Part shown: positions 1-9,170 of the stretch, piece by piece
Layout of the letters: each line of letters starts with the position of its first letter
Position numbering within the stretch: position 1 is the stretch's first letter
Origin: Evansella halocellulosilytica
GTDB lineage: Bacteria; Bacillota; Bacilli; Bacillales; Salisediminibacteriaceae
DNA length: 64,000 bases
Direction: 5' to 3'
NCBI RefSeq assembly: GCF_002335745.1
Contig: NZ_NIST01000001.1
Coordinates: 2,681,636-2,745,635, forward strand
Notes under the pieces: generated by a model
What the model was told of the DNA's origin: nothing
The model's input: the letters and a program-made list of their open reading frames with translations, nothing else
The model's database searches: none
Translations under genes and position numbers: made by a program

Positions 1-1526
1 GCAAATCCTATTTCGTTTTTAACCTGTTCTTTGCCCCTCACCGACATTCGGGTGAAATGCAAATTAGCCTTCAGAAATCCGAAGACAGGCTCTACATCAA
101 TCTTACGCTTTCCGTAGATTTCGCCTGTTTCCGCTTCCGAAAGCACTTCCCGAGTAAAGGCTTTTTGGCTCTCCCACTTTTCATTGTAATGAACCTTCCG
201 ATTATTTCCCTCTTTAGCTTTCGTACATTGGGGACGTAGGGGACATTCAAAACAATCTTCACATTCATAAACCTTAAACGTTCGCTCAAATCCTGCTTTA
301 TCTGTCCTTTTCGACCAATACTTAAAGTTCAATTTCTTATCATTCGGGCACGTAAAAGTGTCACTCTCTTGGTCAAAGTACCAGTTGGCTACGTTAAAAG
401 CATTGTTTTTGTATGCTTTTTTCTTTTCTTTACGGTACATCCCATAGGTGATTAGGGGCGTCCGCTGGCGAATGTTTAAAACGTCATCGTAATTCTGTTC
501 GCTTCCATATCCGGCATCGGCCACTATGTAAGAGGGCAACGAGAAGAACCATTTCTCAATTTTATTAAGAAAAGCAATAAACGTCAGCGTATCAGTAGGA
601 TTTGGAAAGATGTCATAAGCAAGCGTGTACTGTCCTTCAGTAGCAATTTGCAGATTATACCCTGCTTTCAGTTGACCATTTTTCATATAGTCATCTTTCA
701 TCCGCATAAACGTGGCATCATGATCTGTCTTCGAATAACTGTTTCGCTCTCCCAGGATCGCAAGGTCCTGCTTGTACTTTTGTTTACGTATAACAAAATC
801 CTTAAATTGCTTGCGATACTGTTTTGGTGCTTTTCGTTCTGCTCGAAGCTGTTTGCGCTCCTTCGTGTCTTCCGCTTCTTCAATTCGTTTATCATAATCT
901 TTAACGGTGTCGTCCAGTTTCTGAACGACCTCTTCGAGCTCTTCAGAAGATAATTCCTCAAGATTGTCCCGTTCGATGGCAGGAATGATATCCTGGTTCA
1001 GTAGCTCCTCATAAAGTTGATTGGACTTTTCTACTAAGCCGGCGCTGTATCTTTCAACGGATTTTCGCCAGACAAAAGTAAACTTATTTGCATTCTCCTT
1101 GACCTTCGTGCCATCAATGAAGATTGCCTCATCGTCAATCAGCTTTTCTTCTACCAGCTGACACCTGAATTGAACGAAGCAATGTCGCAATAATTCCTGA
1201 GATTCAGGATGGACCCGAAAGCGATTGATCGTACGGTAACTTGGTTCATACCCCTGAGCCAGCCACATCATGCGAACGCTGTCTTTTAAAAGCCCTTCGA
1301 TTTTTCTTCCTGAGAAAGTAGATTGTGTGTAAGCGCAAAGGATCAGCTTCATCATCATTCTTGGGTGGTAGGCTGGACAGCCGGTTGAACGCAGGAAGGC
1401 ACTGAATGCTTCATCAGGTATGGCTTCCACGAGATCGTTGACGGCAAAAGCAACGTCATTTTCCTGAAGTTTATAGGACAGGTCCATCGGCAGAACGACT
1501 TGATTCATGTTATAATCTTTAAACAT
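1..1526 (-). CDS. IS1182-type transposase, 3' end outside window
   Basis: The reverse strand reads open without a stop from an ATG at 1526 to the window edge (about 508 codons), so the C-terminus is missing here. The start MFKDYNMNQVVLP follows a GGAGGT ribosome site 7 bases upstream. The N-terminal third (residues about 35-90, with YHPRMMMKLILCAY) is the DUF772-type domain of IS1182/IS5-like transposases. FIDGTKVKENANKF near residue 137 begins the DDE catalytic part, and a Cys cluster (CEDCFECPLRPQC) lies near the window edge. The product would cut and paste its own insertion sequence. No frame damage is visible, so it may be active. The family is clear; the exact IS name is not. Confidence 0.9.
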   Translation of the reverse strand, partial: MFKDYNMNQVVLPMDLSYKLQENDVAFAVNDLVEAIPDEAFSAFLRSTGCPAYHPRMMMKLILCAYTQSTFSGRKIEGLLKDSVRMMWLAQGYEPSYRTINRFRVHPESQELLRHCFVQFRCQLVEEKLIDDEAIFIDGTKVKENANKFTFVWRKSVERYSAGLVEKSNQLYEELLNQDIIPAIERDNLEELSSEELEEVVQKLDDTVKDYDKRIEEAEDTKERKQLRAERKAPKQYRKQFKDFVIRKQKYKQDLAILGERNSYSKTDHDATFMRMKDDYMKNGQLKAGYNLQIATEGQYTLAYDIFPNPTDTLTFIAFLNKIEKWFFSLPSYIVADAGYGSEQNYDDVLNIRQRTPLITYGMYRKEKKKAYKNNAFNVANWYFDQESDTFTCPNDKKLNFKYWSKRTDKAGFERTFKVYECEDCFECPLRPQCTKAKEGNNRKVHYNEKWESQKAFTREVLSEAETGEIYGKRKIDVEPVFGFLKANLHFTRMSVRGKEQVKNEIGF

Positions 1527-1584
1527 AAGGATACCTCCGATTCTGTTATGTTGTGGTAATTTAACTTTATCAGAAGGTATCCTT
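1527..1584 (-). mobile_element. Terminal region of the IS1182-type element
   Basis: This stretch lies between the transposase start and the presumed IS end. A closely matching copy is found at 46677-46735, in front of a decayed transposase start, so the two copies define the conserved end of one IS family. The outer tip reads AAGGATACCTTCTGAT on the minus strand. The opposite end of the element is outside the window, so the terminal inverted repeat cannot be confirmed. Confidence 0.65.
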
Positions 1585-1599
1585 TTTGTGTACATATTC

Positions 1600-1724
1600 G
1601 TTGATTGTTCAAAAATCACGAGACGCCTGCGGGAAAAGCAAGAGCTGAAGATCCGCCGGGGCGTTTTACCCCGGCTAGCTGAAGCCTTGCCCGCGGCAAG
1701 CGAGTGTACTTTTGAACAATCAAC
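1600..1724. repeat. 125-bp element with perfect 15-bp terminal inverted repeats (family 2)
   Basis: The ends GTTGATTGTTCAAAA (1600-1614) and TTTTGAACAATCAAC (1710-1724) are perfect inverted repeats. The interior is GC-rich and self-complementary, including CGGGGCGTTTTACCCCG. Related sequence occurs at 19933-20050 and 46260-46653. It codes for nothing and has the form of a MITE or REP-like element. GC-rich dispersed repeats of this general look are frequent in Bacillaceae genomes. Confidence 0.7.
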
Positions 1725-1740
1725 CATAATGCTGCATACA

Positions 1741-1796
1741 AGAAAAGGCTCTCACCGATGGTGAGGGCCCTTCTATTTAGCTGGGTTTTGTCCCCG
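1741..1796. repeat. Hairpin repeat with TGGGACAAAAC signature, terminator-like
   Basis: A GC-rich hairpin (AGAAAAGGCTCTCACC paired with GGTGAGGGCCCTTCT) is followed by CTGGGTTTTGTCCC. The same unit occurs in the other orientation at 46176-46246 and 61884-61948, both directly downstream of genes. The common tag on the other strand is GCTGGGACAAAAC. It is probably a mobile or duplicated bidirectional terminator module. Confidence 0.6.
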
Positions 1797-1824
1797 ACAA
1801 TTTTAAATTTGGAAGGTGATTTCA

Positions 1825-2685
1825 ATGTTCCGCAAACGTGAGCTTTTATATATTCATTTAGCGGTATTACTCTTCGGTTTCTCAGGTTTATTTGCAGAAT
1901 GGGTCACTTTATCCGCATTATTGATCGTATTCGGTAGAGTTATATTTGCTTCATTCTTTTTATTAGTCGTATTAGTGACCAAAAATGAGAAGGTATTGTT
2001 GCAATCAAAGAGACAGGTTGGTCCATTTCTGTTGCTCGGAGCATTATTAGCTTTGCATTGGTGGAGTTTTTTTCATGCAATTCAGCTCTCCACTGTTGCG
2101 GTTGGCTTAATCACATTTGCAACATTTCCAATCTTCGCTAGTTTTCTTGAACCTATCGTATTTAAAGAACCATTTCAGCGGAAAAATATTATTTTTGCTA
2201 TTTTGACGTTTATAGGTATTTTGATCATCGTTTCTGAGTTTCACATTGGAAGTGACGTGACTTACGGTGCATTGTGGGGGATTGTCTCAGCATGTACGTT
2301 TGCGTGTTTATCTATTGCAAATCGTAAATTTGTTGTTAACACGTCGAGTATTCAAATAGGTTTTTATCAAAACCTATTTGCTGCAATTTGTTTGTCACCT
2401 CTGTTATTCAATACATCTAACCTAATGAGCATTGAATATGTAGATATCCTCCTACTAATTTTACTCGGAATTGTTTTTACAGGGTGTGCTCACGTTCTCT
2501 ACATTCAAGGTCTGTCGAAGATCAATGTTCGGACAGCAAGTATTATTGTAACGTTAGAGCCGGTTTACGGAATAGTAGCTGCGATGATGTTTCTTAAGCA
2601 ATTCCCGGTTTTACGCGAATGGATAGGCATTACTTTGATCATTGCAGTCGTCATGTATGTTTCATGGAAAAAAGGGATGTCGTAA
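1825..2685 (+). CDS. EamA/DMT-family membrane transporter
   Basis: This 286-residue hydrophobic protein has about ten membrane segments arranged as two EamA repeats (roughly residues 5-140 and 150-283), the usual layout and length of drug/metabolite transporters. The ATG at 1825 (MFRKRELLY) was chosen because GGAAGGTG sits 6 bases upstream; a GTG at 1816 lies inside that ribosome site. Substrate is unknown; relatives export amino acids, metabolites or drugs. It is probably monocistronic, with the next gene about 60 bases downstream. A second, distantly similar DMT protein is encoded at 31017-31940. Confidence 0.85.
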   Translation: MFRKRELLYIHLAVLLFGFSGLFAEWVTLSALLIVFGRVIFASFFLLVVLVTKNEKVLLQSKRQVGPFLLLGALLALHWWSFFHAIQLSTVAVGLITFATFPIFASFLEPIVFKEPFQRKNIIFAILTFIGILIIVSEFHIGSDVTYGALWGIVSACTFACLSIANRKFVVNTSSIQIGFYQNLFAAICLSPLLFNTSNLMSIEYVDILLLILLGIVFTGCAHVLYIQGLSKINVRTASIIVTLEPVYGIVAAMMFLKQFPVLREWIGITLIIAVVMYVSWKKGMS

Positions 2686-2746
2686 AAAATAAAGTTCGTA
2701 GTTGATGACTTTATATAGTGAAGATGAATAGAGAGGGTGGAATATT

Positions 2747-3524
2747 ATGAAGAATGATCATTTATATAAGCAAACAGCAAAACTATATGACCTTGATCCT
2801 CGGGCAATCGTACAAGATGATCTCATATATTACGAAAAGATGGCTGAAAATTATCCAGGGGATATATTAGAACTCGCTTGTGGAACGGGAAGAGTGCTCC
2901 TACATTTAGCAAAGAATGGCTATAAAATTACCGGACTTGACATGTCAAAAGAAATGCTCGACATTTTAAAAGAAAAACTAATGAAACAAAAAAGACACTG
3001 TACGTGAAAAAGTCGATATTTTGAATAAGTCTATGACTGACTTTTCTTTAAAAGACTCTTACTCGTTAATCTTAATTCCTTTTAGGTCCTTTCAATTATT
3101 AGAACACCATCATGACAGGTTGAGGTGTCTTCAATCTGTTTATCGCGCTCTTGATCCAAACGGGCGTTTTATCCTTCACCTTTTCCGACCAAAAGGGACG
3201 CTGGATGAAACATGGGTGTATCCAGAAAGGGTCCAGTGGGATGTAATAGACGTTGACACAGGGGCTCGTGTCGTCAAAACTGACCGCGGAGTATCTATTG
3301 ATACGGAAAAACAGAAGTTAACTGCTGAACAAAATTATAAAATAACAGAAAAGGATGGTACATACACCGAGATAGCTCAACAGCTTTCATTATCCTATTT
3401 TTATGAAGTGCAGATAAAAAAATTGTTATTATCAGTAGGGTTTACTATCGAGGAGATTAGAAATGGCTTTAATATGGAAGAACCTTATAAAGGGAATGAA
3501 ATGGTAATCGCATGTCGTAAATAG
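2747..3524 (+). pseudogene. SAM-dependent methyltransferase, frameshifted
   Basis: Two overlapping frames together form one class I methyltransferase of about 258 residues. The first (2747-3007) carries the SAM-binding motif I LELACGTGRVLLHLA and the acidic end of strand 2, GLDMS. The second, open from 2985 to 3524, continues with VDILNKSMTDFSLKDSYSL, then the core LDPNGRFILHLF and the C-terminal sheet. The break falls at the A6 run at 2988-2993, so a one-base indel or a sequencing error at the homopolymer explains it. The ribosome site GAGGGTGG is intact. The substrate is unknown. If the frameshift is real, the gene is inactive or needs slippage. Confidence 0.75.
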
Positions 3525-3748
3525 AAAAAGTGTTACATAGGAATCATTCTTTTATGGCATATTTAGTAGAATCCCGATGTAAAAATAGTTAGGATAAGTA
3601 GTCGATAAAACCGTTAATTTCCCGGGGAATCGTATTATATGAAAAAAAAGTTTTAAGACAATCTACTCCACTCATAGTCATAATACGGAATGGCATGTTT
3701 CGCCTATGTGCTTAAGTATGATCACTTTCTGAGACGGAGGGGAGTTTA

Positions 3749-4645
3749 TTGTTTAAAAGAATTGATCGGCTGCTCATTGACTTACCGAAACCGAAAGAAC
3801 CGGATGCGAACGGGGCTGCTGCAGTTCAAGAGCTTCTAGGCGGGAAATATGGTGAAATGTCCACCTTAAACAACTACTTATTTCAGTCTTTTAACTTTAG
3901 AAATAAGAAAAAATTTAAACCTTTTTATGATCTTGTAGCCAGTATTACAGCTGAAGAATTTGGACATGTAGAATTAGTGTCGAATACGATCAATTTAATG
4001 ATTGAAGGAACGACATTCCCTGGGGACCCTAATATTACGCCAATGCAAAATGCGAAGGATAAACGTAACAGTCAGCACTTTATTGCAACCGCACAAACAG
4101 CACTGCCTGCTGACTCTATGGGAAGACCTTGGAATGGAGATTACGTATTTAACAGTGGAAACCTCGTTTTAGATTTACTTCATAATTTCTTTCTTGAATG
4201 CGGGGCGCGGACCCATAAAATGCGGGTGTACGAAATGACGGATAATCCCGTAGCAAGAGAAATGATCGGCTATCTGTTAGTAAGAGGCGGTGTTCATGTT
4301 AATGCATACGGTAAAGCGTTAGAAATCATTACTGGAGCGAACATAACAAAGATGCTGCCAATTCCTGATCTTGATAATAAGAAGTTTGAAACAGCAAGAA
4401 AGTATGAAGCAGAAGGAATTCATAGAAAGTTATATACTTGGAGCGAAACAGATTATCAAGATATTTCGAAAATATGGAAAGGAGAACATCCTGAAGATGG
4501 AGGTCCGCTGGAAGTTATAAAAGGAACTCCACAAGGTTCTCCGGTTCCAGATTTAGAAGAAATCCCTGAGGAATTTGCTCCAGGTATCTCGCATGAAGAT
4601 TTTCAAGAAATAGCTAAACGATTACAACGAATGGCAGGTATGTAG
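3749..4645 (+). CDS. Manganese catalase
   Basis: This 298-residue di-manganese ferritin-fold protein disproportionates hydrogen peroxide. The ligands expected from characterised Mn catalases are present: Glu36, Glu70 and His73 (EEFGH), Glu150 (FFLECGARTH) and His183 (GGVHVNAY). The GRPWNGDY segment is also typical. Translation starts at TTG (3749) behind the strong ribosome site GGAGGGGA. It appears monocistronic, with a hairpin terminator downstream. A second family member at 42286-43137 is only distantly similar, so these are paralogues rather than a recent duplication. The location may be cytosol or spore coat; the sequence does not decide. Confidence 0.93.
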   Translation: MFKRIDRLLIDLPKPKEPDANGAAAVQELLGGKYGEMSTLNNYLFQSFNFRNKKKFKPFYDLVASITAEEFGHVELVSNTINLMIEGTTFPGDPNITPMQNAKDKRNSQHFIATAQTALPADSMGRPWNGDYVFNSGNLVLDLLHNFFLECGARTHKMRVYEMTDNPVAREMIGYLLVRGGVHVNAYGKALEIITGANITKMLPIPDLDNKKFETARKYEAEGIHRKLYTWSETDYQDISKIWKGEHPEDGGPLEVIKGTPQGSPVPDLEEIPEEFAPGISHEDFQEIAKRLQRMAGM

Positions 4646-4726
4646 GCTGGTTCAATATATTATCGATTAGTAGAATAGAAAATCCACCGACTATTTTCCT
4701 GCACATCCATATAAAGTTCGACTAAA

Positions 4727-4762
4727 AACGACATCGCTATATGCAAATGGCGGTGTTTTTTC
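4727..4762 (+). terminator. Terminator after Mn catalase
   Basis: The arms ACATCGC and GCGGTGT form a stem around TATATGCAAATG and are followed by a T6 run. It lies about 80 bases past the catalase stop. Confidence 0.6.
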
Positions 4763-4863
4763 TCGTTTTTAAGAGAAAACGATCGATAAACATTGGCGAA
4801 AATTTTTAAAATATTTAGAAAAACGAATTTATATTTGGTAGAATAGATATAGGTTGGTGACAG

Positions 4864-6729
4864 ATGGAAAAAATGAGGTGTATATTAGTGATAAATGATA
4901 CACAAACAGATTGGCACAATGAAGTAACTTCATTCGTTGGTGATGATCCCGAAAATAAAGAGTTTGCTAAAAATCTTTATTTAATGATGAATCATTTATC
5001 AGATGGAGTCATGTCATTAGGAACTGATTGGGAAATCACTTATATGAATGACAAGGCTGCTAAAATACTGTCAAAAGACAAAGAGTCGCTCATTGGTAAA
5101 TGTATTTGGGACGAGTTCCCAGAGACGGTCAGAACAGAGTTTTATGATGAATATCATCGTGCAAGAATGAACAATGTCACAGTAGAATTTGAAGGATATT
5201 ATCCGCCACACGAAGCTTGGTACACTGTGAGAGCGATTCCGACAAAAGAAGGTATAACGACATTTTTCCGTGATATTACCCAACAGCATAATGCGATTAA
5301 AGTTGTTGAGCAAAGTTATAGAAGTCTGTTTGAAGGGCACTCAGAAGCAGTTTGTTCCTTGGATTTAGACGGGCGCTTTCTGTCTGTAAATCGAGCATTT
5401 GTTACTCTATTCGGTTTTGACGAGAAGTTATTATTAGGATCTAAATTTAAGGAATTTCTACCAAAGGAAAAGCGAGAACTCGCTGAAAAAGTTTTCGATT
5501 TAGCAAGACGGGGAAAGCCGAATGCACAGGAGTTTCATATGACAAAGCATTTCGGAAAACCTCTTACCGTATTAGTGAGCGCCATTCCTATTATTGTCGA
5601 CTCACAAATAATCGGTACATATGGGATTATTAAAGATATCACGAAAGAGCGCCTTAATTTAGATGAAGTACACCGTTTATATCATATGAATCAACTAATT
5701 ATGGAATCTGTTGAGGATGGTATTCTCGGATTAGATCACCAGTTAAATGTCATTATGTGGAACGAAGCGGCAGAGAAAATTACCGGCTACAAAAAAGAAG
5801 AACTAACTGAAGATACTTTATATGAAATATTAAATACCGTTTCATTAATTGATAAAAATCAATTGAAGCTAGGGCATGAAAATGATTCCTGTATTACGAA
5901 GGATACGGTTGTCAGAAAATCAGGGGTGACATTTTTTAAAAAGGATGGGACTCCATACTTGGCAGAGTATACGATGACTCCAATGATTTCAGATGAAGAA
6001 GTTGTCGGGACTGTCTTTACATTTAGAGATATTACCGAAAAGAAAAAATCTGAAGAATTGCTTCATCAGTCTGAAAAGCTGTCTGCTGTAGGTCAATTGG
6101 CTGCTGGAATTGCACATGAAATAAGAAACCCATTAACTTCCTTGAAAGGATTTTTGCAATTAATTGAGCTGAATGGCGTTGGAAAAAAAGAATACTTTGA
6201 TATAATGAAATCTGAGTTCTCACGAATCGAACAAATTTTAAATGAATTACTCATATTATCCAAGCCGCAAACATTAAAAAAAGAACCAACTGTTCTACAT
6301 GATTTATTGAATCATACGATCGCTTTATTAAATACTCAAGCAATTATAAAAAATATTGAAATTATTTTTCTAAGTCATACAAATACAGCACAAGTTCTGT
6401 GTGCTGACCATCAAATAAAGCAAGTATTTGTGAACCTCATTAAAAATGCAATCGAGGCAATGGATCAAAGCGGCTATATCCATGTTACCCTTTCTTCTAA
6501 CTCTGAAAAGGTCATTGTAACGGTTGAAGATGAAGGTTGTGGGATTCAAGAAGAAAAGCTTGAAAGAATTGGTGAACCATTTTTTACTACAAAAGAAAAA
6601 GGCACAGGTCTAGGCTTAATGGTTACATTTCAAATTATTGAAGAGCACGGTGGAGAAATTGAAATTGACAGTAAACTAGGAAAAGGTACAAAATTTACTA
6701 TCAAACTTCCTTTGTACATATCTAAGTAA
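4864..6729 (+). CDS. PAS-domain sensor histidine kinase, sporulation-kinase type
   Basis: This 621-residue protein has no membrane segment and is probably cytosolic. Three PAS domains lie at about 41-140, 150-262 and 270-392. A HisKA dimerisation domain follows (GIAHEIRNPLTS, phosphorylated His418), then a HATPase domain with N box NLIKNAIEA (about 524-532), G1 DEGCGI and G2 GTGLGL (580-585). This is the architecture of KinA/KinE-like kinases that feed the Spo0 phosphorelay, which fits a spore former. No response regulator is adjacent. The target is inferred, not shown. A hairpin terminator ends the transcript. Confidence 0.9.
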   Translation: MEKMRCILVINDTQTDWHNEVTSFVGDDPENKEFAKNLYLMMNHLSDGVMSLGTDWEITYMNDKAAKILSKDKESLIGKCIWDEFPETVRTEFYDEYHRARMNNVTVEFEGYYPPHEAWYTVRAIPTKEGITTFFRDITQQHNAIKVVEQSYRSLFEGHSEAVCSLDLDGRFLSVNRAFVTLFGFDEKLLLGSKFKEFLPKEKRELAEKVFDLARRGKPNAQEFHMTKHFGKPLTVLVSAIPIIVDSQIIGTYGIIKDITKERLNLDEVHRLYHMNQLIMESVEDGILGLDHQLNVIMWNEAAEKITGYKKEELTEDTLYEILNTVSLIDKNQLKLGHENDSCITKDTVVRKSGVTFFKKDGTPYLAEYTMTPMISDEEVVGTVFTFRDITEKKKSEELLHQSEKLSAVGQLAAGIAHEIRNPLTSLKGFLQLIELNGVGKKEYFDIMKSEFSRIEQILNELLILSKPQTLKKEPTVLHDLLNHTIALLNTQAIIKNIEIIFLSHTNTAQVLCADHQIKQVFVNLIKNAIEAMDQSGYIHVTLSSNSEKVIVTVEDEGCGIQEEKLERIGEPFFTTKEKGTGLGLMVTFQIIEEHGGEIEIDSKLGKGTKFTIKLPLYISK

Positions 6730-6758
6730 GAGCAGCTGACATTCCGCTGCTCTTTTTT
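6729..6758 (+). terminator. Terminator after the histidine kinase
   Basis: A perfect 8-bp stem (AGAGCAGC with GCTGCTCT) is followed by a T6 run, directly at the stop codon of the kinase gene. Confidence 0.85.
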
Positions 6759-6808
6759 CTATTCATTACATTTTTATTATGTCCTTTATTTAGAAGTTTA
6801 CATAAGTT

Positions 6809-7000
6809 CTGAATTCGTGATGAATTAATTTATACTTTGTATGAATCCTAAAAATCTTTCGATTTAACTTGGTGGAGCAAATACTCGAATCCGTAACTGG
6901 CGAACGCCTTCACTCCAAAGAACAACGGATGTCGTACTTGTGCCTAGAGGTGAAAGCGAGTAGATGGAAGGCATAACGACACCTGTTATCACGGACAGGT
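6809..7000. repeat. MITE family 1, copy A
   Basis: This 192-bp element has ends CTGAATTCGTGAT and ATCACGGACAGGT, a degenerate inverted repeat. About 90 bases of its left half match copy B (8509-8656) and copy C (39144-40096) closely, including ACTTTGTATGAATCCTAA and ATCTTTCGATTTAAC. The right half shares GCGAGTAGATGGAAGGCAT with the other copies. It has no coding capacity. It ends 34 bases from the stop of the XRE-TPR gene. Confidence 0.75.
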
Positions 7001-7033
7001 AAGTGAAAGTAATAAAGAAGATGAAACATTCTT

Positions 7034-7918
7034 TTACATGCTCTCACTTTTTAGTTTTTGCAGCTTTGTTTCTGCATATTCTTTATAAAAGTTGTTGTCC
7101 ATATAATCAAAAATCATGACAGCTGTATGCAGGCAGTTAATCGCCTCTTCTTTAACACCTAAACGACAATGAACTTTTGCAATTTGATAATAAAATTCAC
7201 CGAGTAAATAAATTGATTTTGTTTCTTTACACAATTGAATTCCTTCCTTGCATTGTTCTAAAGCATCAATAAGACGTTTTTCACTTATAAGGGTTACTGC
7301 AGAATTATAAAGAAGCCGCAACAAGGCTCTAGGTGAATTTGTTATTGTAAGCTTTTCATAGCTTATTTTTGCTTTATTGTAGTACGCATGAGCTTTTTCG
7401 AAATGATTGTTTTCTCCGTACAGATTTCCAATTGAAATAAGGATCTCAATTTGAGTTTCGCTGTAATGGATTGATGGCTGATGGATCGATAAAGCCTCAT
7501 ATAAAAGTGTTAACGCTGATTGCATGTCATGTTTTACATAGTACATAACTAAACCTTCGTGCCAAAGGATCACTTGCTTATAAAGTGGTTTATTAAACAC
7601 TGGATTATGTTTTTCGTTTTCAATTACTTGACCGACTTCTTCATATTTTCCTTCTTCAACAAACTTTCTCATTAAATAAACGGTGTTATCAACGTATTGA
7701 AGTTTTGAATAATCTTGTTCATTAAAGAAAAAATTCATATCCACACCTAATCGTTGTGCAATAAGGTGTAATGTAGTTGCATGAGGGTCTGTTAGATTAT
7801 GTTCGATACGGCTTATTTCAGCTTGAGTACAAATTCCATTTGCTAAATCAGTTTGCGAGAGTTTACTCGCAATTCTCAACATTCTTATCACATTACCAAT
7901 TTGCCACAATTCCCCCAT
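7034..7918 (-). CDS. XRE-family HTH regulator with TPR repeats (RRNPP-like)
   Basis: This 294-residue protein has an N-terminal helix-turn-helix (residues about 8-62, SQTDLANGICTQAEISRIE) followed by about 220 residues of helical TPR-like repeats. This is the architecture of PlcR/NprR-type regulators, which bind a secreted and re-imported peptide. AGGAGG lies 10 bases before the ATG. RRNPP regulators usually have a short pre-peptide gene beside them; none is recognisable here, and MITE copy A occupies the downstream flank. A palindrome upstream at 8085-8110 could be an operator. Peptide control is inferred from architecture only; it may instead be a stand-alone regulator. Confidence 0.82.
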   Translation of the reverse strand: MGELWQIGNVIRMLRIASKLSQTDLANGICTQAEISRIEHNLTDPHATTLHLIAQRLGVDMNFFFNEQDYSKLQYVDNTVYLMRKFVEEGKYEEVGQVIENEKHNPVFNKPLYKQVILWHEGLVMYYVKHDMQSALTLLYEALSIHQPSIHYSETQIEILISIGNLYGENNHFEKAHAYYNKAKISYEKLTITNSPRALLRLLYNSAVTLISEKRLIDALEQCKEGIQLCKETKSIYLLGEFYYQIAKVHCRLGVKEEAINCLHTAVMIFDYMDNNFYKEYAETKLQKLKSESM

Positions 7919-8084
7919 ATGTTCAAAGCCTCCTGGTAAGGTTGCTCAAAAAGTTCGGATAATGTCTTTAAAGTAAAGTGAACTCCTGTATCAATTAGAT
8001 TTAATATAAGACCAATAAAACGATCAATATTAGAGAGTGGGGATACAGTCGCTCGTACCACTTCTTCCTTTTTTGAACATACAC

Positions 8085-8110
8085 TGGTAGTATATAATTT
8101 TATACTACCA
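8085..8110. promoter_or_regulatory. Perfect palindrome upstream of the XRE-TPR gene
   Basis: TGGTAGTATA (8085-8094) and TATACTACCA (8101-8110) form a perfect 10-bp inverted repeat around a 6-base AT spacer. It sits about 170 bases upstream of the regulator start and 70 bases past the stop of the small gene at 8182-8427. No T run follows on either strand, so an operator is more likely than a terminator. The binding protein is unknown. Confidence 0.5.
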
Positions 8111-8181
8111 TATAAAAGAGGAAAGAATATTGGTAATTGCTTATATATTGTAAGAATAATTAGAATTTAATCCAATATCAG

Positions 8182-8427
8182 TCATTTATTATTTATACTG
8201 GTTTCATACTCTGGTTCATTTTCGACAGCAGGGTCAGTCTCAGTTTCGTAGTTGTCTGTTCTTTCATGTGCAATGTTTGTTTCAAATGTTTCAGTCAATT
8301 GCTGAATCATCATATCGTGTCTTTTCACTTTTTCCTCGTGTCTTTTACTTCCGTAATATAGCGATTTAGTACGGTGCCATTTATACATAAATTTATGCCA
8401 GTATAACGAAAGCTTTGTTTTATCCAT
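8182..8427 (-). CDS. Small charged hypothetical protein
   Basis: This 81-residue protein starts MDKTKLSLYWHKFMYKWHRTK. It is basic and aromatic in the first half and strongly acidic in the second half (ETETDPAVENEPEYE). The ATG at 8427 was chosen because TTGGAGGCG lies 8 bases upstream. No family is recognised and no membrane segment or motif is visible. It is probably transcribed toward the XRE-TPR gene, but the 260-base gap with a palindrome argues against a simple operon. Confidence 0.6.
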   Translation of the reverse strand: MDKTKLSLYWHKFMYKWHRTKSLYYGSKRHEEKVKRHDMMIQQLTETFETNIAHERTDNYETETDPAVENEPEYETSINNK

Positions 8428-8508
8428 ATACATCGCCTCCAAACCGTTACAAATTACCAATAGTAGTATACGCATTCCACGGATGGATGATGAGAAAACA
8501 ATGATTTA

Positions 8509-8656
8509 AACCTGAATCTGTGATGAAATAAATTGTACTTTGTAAGAACCTTAATAATCTTTCGATTTAACATAATTGGATACTTACTTGAATCCGTTAC
8601 TGGTGAAAGCGAGCAGATGGATGGCATATCAACATCTATTATCACGGATTCAGGTT
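8509..8656. repeat. MITE family 1, copy B (best preserved)
   Basis: This 148-bp element has 16-bp terminal inverted repeats with one mismatch: AACCTGAATCTGTGAT (8509-8524) and ATCACGGATTCAGGTT (8641-8656). The interior matches copies A and C. It has no coding capacity and lies between the receiver gene and the small gene at 8182. The intact ends make this the reference copy for the family. Confidence 0.8.
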
Positions 8657-8762
8657 AAAGAAAGGCTTGTAAATAATGTCAAATAAAGACAAAAAAACTG
8701 TCCAATAAATGGACAGTACAAGTTACCGAAAAAAAACATGCTGTTTTCAACAGCCAGAAAAC

Positions 8763-9170
8763 TTAAGATCGGTCTTTTTCATTTAAAATTTTTTTAATTA
8801 AATCTCTCATTACTAACTCACTAATAGGTTTTTGAATAAAGGAGTATGCTCCGAGTAACTTAGATTTTTTCAAATGAGCTTGACCGCTCGTTGACGATGC
8901 CATGATAACTTTAATTGAAGGGAAATGCTGGTGAATTTCTTTTAATGCTGCGATCCCATCCATTTTAGGCATAATAATATCGAGGAAGACAATATTAGGT
9001 GTCTTTTTGTGGCAAACTGTAACAGCTTCTTTTCCGTCAGCTGCTTCAAGAATATGTTGAATACCGATTGTTTTTAACGTTTTAATGATTTGCTTTCTTA
9101 CTACAGGTGAATCGTCACAAACTAGAACAGTCAGTTCCTCCCCCAACAATATCCGCCCCTTTTTGAACAT
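8763..9170 (-). CDS. Stand-alone receiver-domain response regulator (CheY-like)
   Basis: The protein is up to 135 residues and contains a single REC domain with no output domain. Acidic pocket residues are Asp19/Asp20, the phosphorylation site is Asp64 (VFLDIIMPKMDG), and Lys114 (FIQKP) is conserved. The start is uncertain: the ATG at 9170 has a poor ribosome site, whereas an in-frame TTG a few codons later follows AAAGGGGCGG. It may act in chemotaxis, signalling or a phosphorelay. A CheX-like phosphatase gene at 17545 is a possible partner. No kinase is adjacent. Confidence 0.85.
   Translation of the reverse strand: MFKKGRILLGEELTVLVCDDSPVVRKQIIKTLKTIGIQHILEAADGKEAVTVCHKKTPNIVFLDIIMPKMDGIAALKEIHQHFPSIKVIMASSTSGQAHLKKSKLLGAYSFIQKPISELVMRDLIKKILNEKDRS

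Noticed and set aside
1616-1825. Open frame of about 69 codons on the minus strand
   Set aside because: It lies entirely in the inverted-repeat element and the hairpin repeat and has no ribosome site.
6730-7033. Short pre-peptide gene for the XRE-TPR regulator
   Set aside because: The only short frame (MFHLLYYFHLPV...) runs mainly through MITE sequence, has no signal-peptide pattern and no ribosome site.
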